64,000 nt of DNA, from contig PERG01000005.1 in the NCBI GenBank assembly GCA_002928535.1, positions 53,484 through 117,483 of the forward strand, given 5' to 3'. The notes below the pieces were generated by a model. The model searched no databases, was not told the origin of the DNA, and saw nothing but the letters and a program-made list of their open reading frames with translations. The translations under genes and the position numbers were made by a program. The first letter of the stretch is position 1. Each line of letters starts with the position of its first letter. Below, piece after piece: positions 62,244 through 64,000 of the stretch. Origin of the DNA: Methylotenera sp. (GTDB lineage Bacteria; Pseudomonadota; Gammaproteobacteria; Burkholderiales; Methylophilaceae).

Positions 62244-63787
62244 TAACGTTCTACCCGGCGAATATAGTCTCTAGGCCTCAGGCCCATTAATAACAGCGCG
62301 GCAAAATAACTGATAGCGCCCAGCGCCACGAGCCCAGTGAGGTACATTAACCGTTTGAGGATACTGAATTGCAGCCAATCACCGGGATTGCCCATGGCGT
62401 AGTACAGCACTATCCCCATCAAAATTAGGCCAATTAGCAATTTAAAATAAAATATCCACCACCCGGGCTGCGGTAGATAAATTGCCGCTTTGCGTAAATG
62501 GTAATAGAGTAAAGCCGCATTTATACAAGCACCCAGGCCGATTGCTAGCGCCAGACCAGCATGTTGCAGATGCAAACCGAATACGAACACGATATTCATT
62601 AATTGGGTGGCCACCAATGTAAATATTGCAATTTTTACCGGCGTTTTAATGTTTTGGCGGGCATAAAAACCAGGAGCCAATATTTTTACTAAAATCAGCC
62701 CGAGCAAGCCCATACTATAGGCAACCAAAGCTTGCTGTGTCATCACTACATCATGGGCGGTAAATTTGCCATAATGGAACAATGTCACCACCAATGGTGC
62801 TGCTAGCACCGCAAGCGCTACTGCGGCAGGTGCAGCGAGTATAAATGTGAGGCGTAATCCCCAATCCAACAATTGCGAATATTCGCTATGATTGCTACTG
62901 GCAAAAGCCTTAGAAAGGCTAGGCAGCAGAATCGTGCCGAGTGCCACGCCTAGCACTCCGGTTGGGAACTCCATTAAACGATCTGCATAATAAAGCCAGC
63001 TAACACTGCCGGTCTCTAAAAAAGAAGCGAACACAGTATTAATAATGAGGGAAATCTGCGCGACGGAAACGCCTAATATGGCCGGACCCATCAGTTTTAA
63101 AATTCGCCATACGCCTTCATCATTACGATTAAAGTCGAACTTAGGGAGTAAGCCAATCTGTTTCAAGAATGGCACTTGGAATGCAAGTTGCAAAAAACCA
63201 CCAATAAATACTGCCCATGCCAATACTTTGATAGGTTCTGCAAAATGATCAGCAAAAAATAATACTGCTGCGATCATTGAGACATTCAGCCAAACCGGGG
63301 TAAAGGCAGGGATGCCGAATTTGTTATAAGTATTCAGAACTCCACCCGCCATAGAGACCAGCGAAATGAAGAAAATATAAGGGAAGGTAATACGTAGCAG
63401 CTCAATAGTGAGCTGCATTTTTGCAGGATTTGTCTTAAAGCCCGGTGCTATTAAGGTGACAACCCAAGGCGCAGCTAACATTCCAAGCAGCGTTACAATT
63501 ACTAGAATAATGCCTAACCAAGTAGCGACGCGGTTAATGAGCTGATGCGTATCATCAAAACTGCGCTGACTTTTATATTCTGCGAGGATAGGTACGAAAG
63601 CCTGGCTGAATGCGCCCTCAGCAGAGATACGGCGTAATAGGTTGGGGATTTTGAATGCCACAATAAAAGCATCCGTGATCATTCCTGCACCAAAAACGCG
63701 AGCAATAAGCGTATCTCGCACGAAACCCAAGATGCGGGATACAAAAGTCATACTGCCAACTTTGGCCAGCGCGTTGAGGAGATTCAT
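62243..63787 (-). CDS. murJ: Lipid II flippase MurJ
   Basis: [56 protein letters not shown]; 13-14 TM helices. Confidence 0.96.
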   Translation of the reverse strand: MNLLNALAKVGSMTFVSRILGFVRDTLIARVFGAGMITDAFIVAFKIPNLLRRISAEGAFSQAFVPILAEYKSQRSFDDTHQLINRVATWLGIILVIVTLLGMLAAPWVVTLIAPGFKTNPAKMQLTIELLRITFPYIFFISLVSMAGGVLNTYNKFGIPAFTPVWLNVSMIAAVLFFADHFAEPIKVLAWAVFIGGFLQLAFQVPFLKQIGLLPKFDFNRNDEGVWRILKLMGPAILGVSVAQISLIINTVFASFLETGSVSWLYYADRLMEFPTGVLGVALGTILLPSLSKAFASSNHSEYSQLLDWGLRLTFILAAPAAVALAVLAAPLVVTLFHYGKFTAHDVVMTQQALVAYSMGLLGLILVKILAPGFYARQNIKTPVKIAIFTLVATQLMNIVFVFGLHLQHAGLALAIGLGACINAALLYYHLRKAAIYLPQPGWWIFYFKLLIGLILMGIVLYYAMGNPGDWLQFSILKRLMYLTGLVALGAISYFAALLLMGLRPRDYIRRVER

Positions 63788-64000
63788 GGATTAATGCGAA
63801 AAATGGTTTATTAACAACATATTGCGTAATTTTATCACGCCGTTAATCGCTATGCGGCACTTAAGGTTTGTTCTTTCCGCGAATAAGCATTAATTACTCA
63901 ACCGAACGTGCATTTGGGCTTGCAATTCAATCCCAAAATAGTTAAGATGACGGGCTTCGTATTTTGAATAGCCTTTAGGCCTCATAGGAAAAAATTTAAG

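Noticed and set aside
63890-64000. Short reverse-strand reading frame ...LKFFPMRPKGYSKYEARHLNYFGIELQAQMHVRLSN-stop at the window edge
   Set aside because: Only about 36 codons visible; could be the C-terminus of an upstream gene or a chance frame, not decidable from this window.

Overview
The window is a dense chromosomal segment with a housekeeping-type gene set. It looks betaproteobacterial, possibly Methylophilaceae-like; that taxonomy is inferred from gene content and was not searched. It encodes pilB(partial)-pilC, dsbC, two UbiH-family hydroxylases, pepP, murU-amgK, lptD-surA-pdxA-rsmA, adk, leuS-lptE-holA-proA-nadD, a phosphoethanolamine transferase, an M48/TPR protease, bioBFHCD, comF, a Crp-like regulator, trmL, gpsA, secB, grxC, a rhodanese protein, gpmI-envC, clpB, a complete ccoI-S-N-O-Q-P-G-H cluster, and murJ-ribF-ileS-lspA (reverse strand). 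No IS element, prophage, CRISPR array, tRNA or rRNA was recognised. The most interesting signal is two separate short DUF2946-like membrane/exported ORFs. Each has a conserved-looking CxxC and a Pro-rich C-terminus (SSRAPPLA-stop and PPSQGPPNS-stop), and each sits directly upstream of a copper-linked or candidate copper locus. One precedes the ccoI copper P-type ATPase and cbb3 oxidase cluster. The other precedes a TonB-dependent receptor plus an exported Asp-box beta-propeller protein with CECC and CPHH motifs. This matches the architecture of copper-sensing DUF2946 upstream ORFs (nascent-peptide arrest and Rho-dependent termination) described in Bordetella. The window may therefore hold a dual-locus copper regulon, with the propeller protein as a candidate uncharacterised copper-handling component. 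Smaller observations include a two-copy dispersed intergenic element with a compensatory stem change, a sigma32-like clpB promoter, several operator-like palindromes, and two tiny cco genes (ccoS, ccoQ) not correctly represented in the ORF track.
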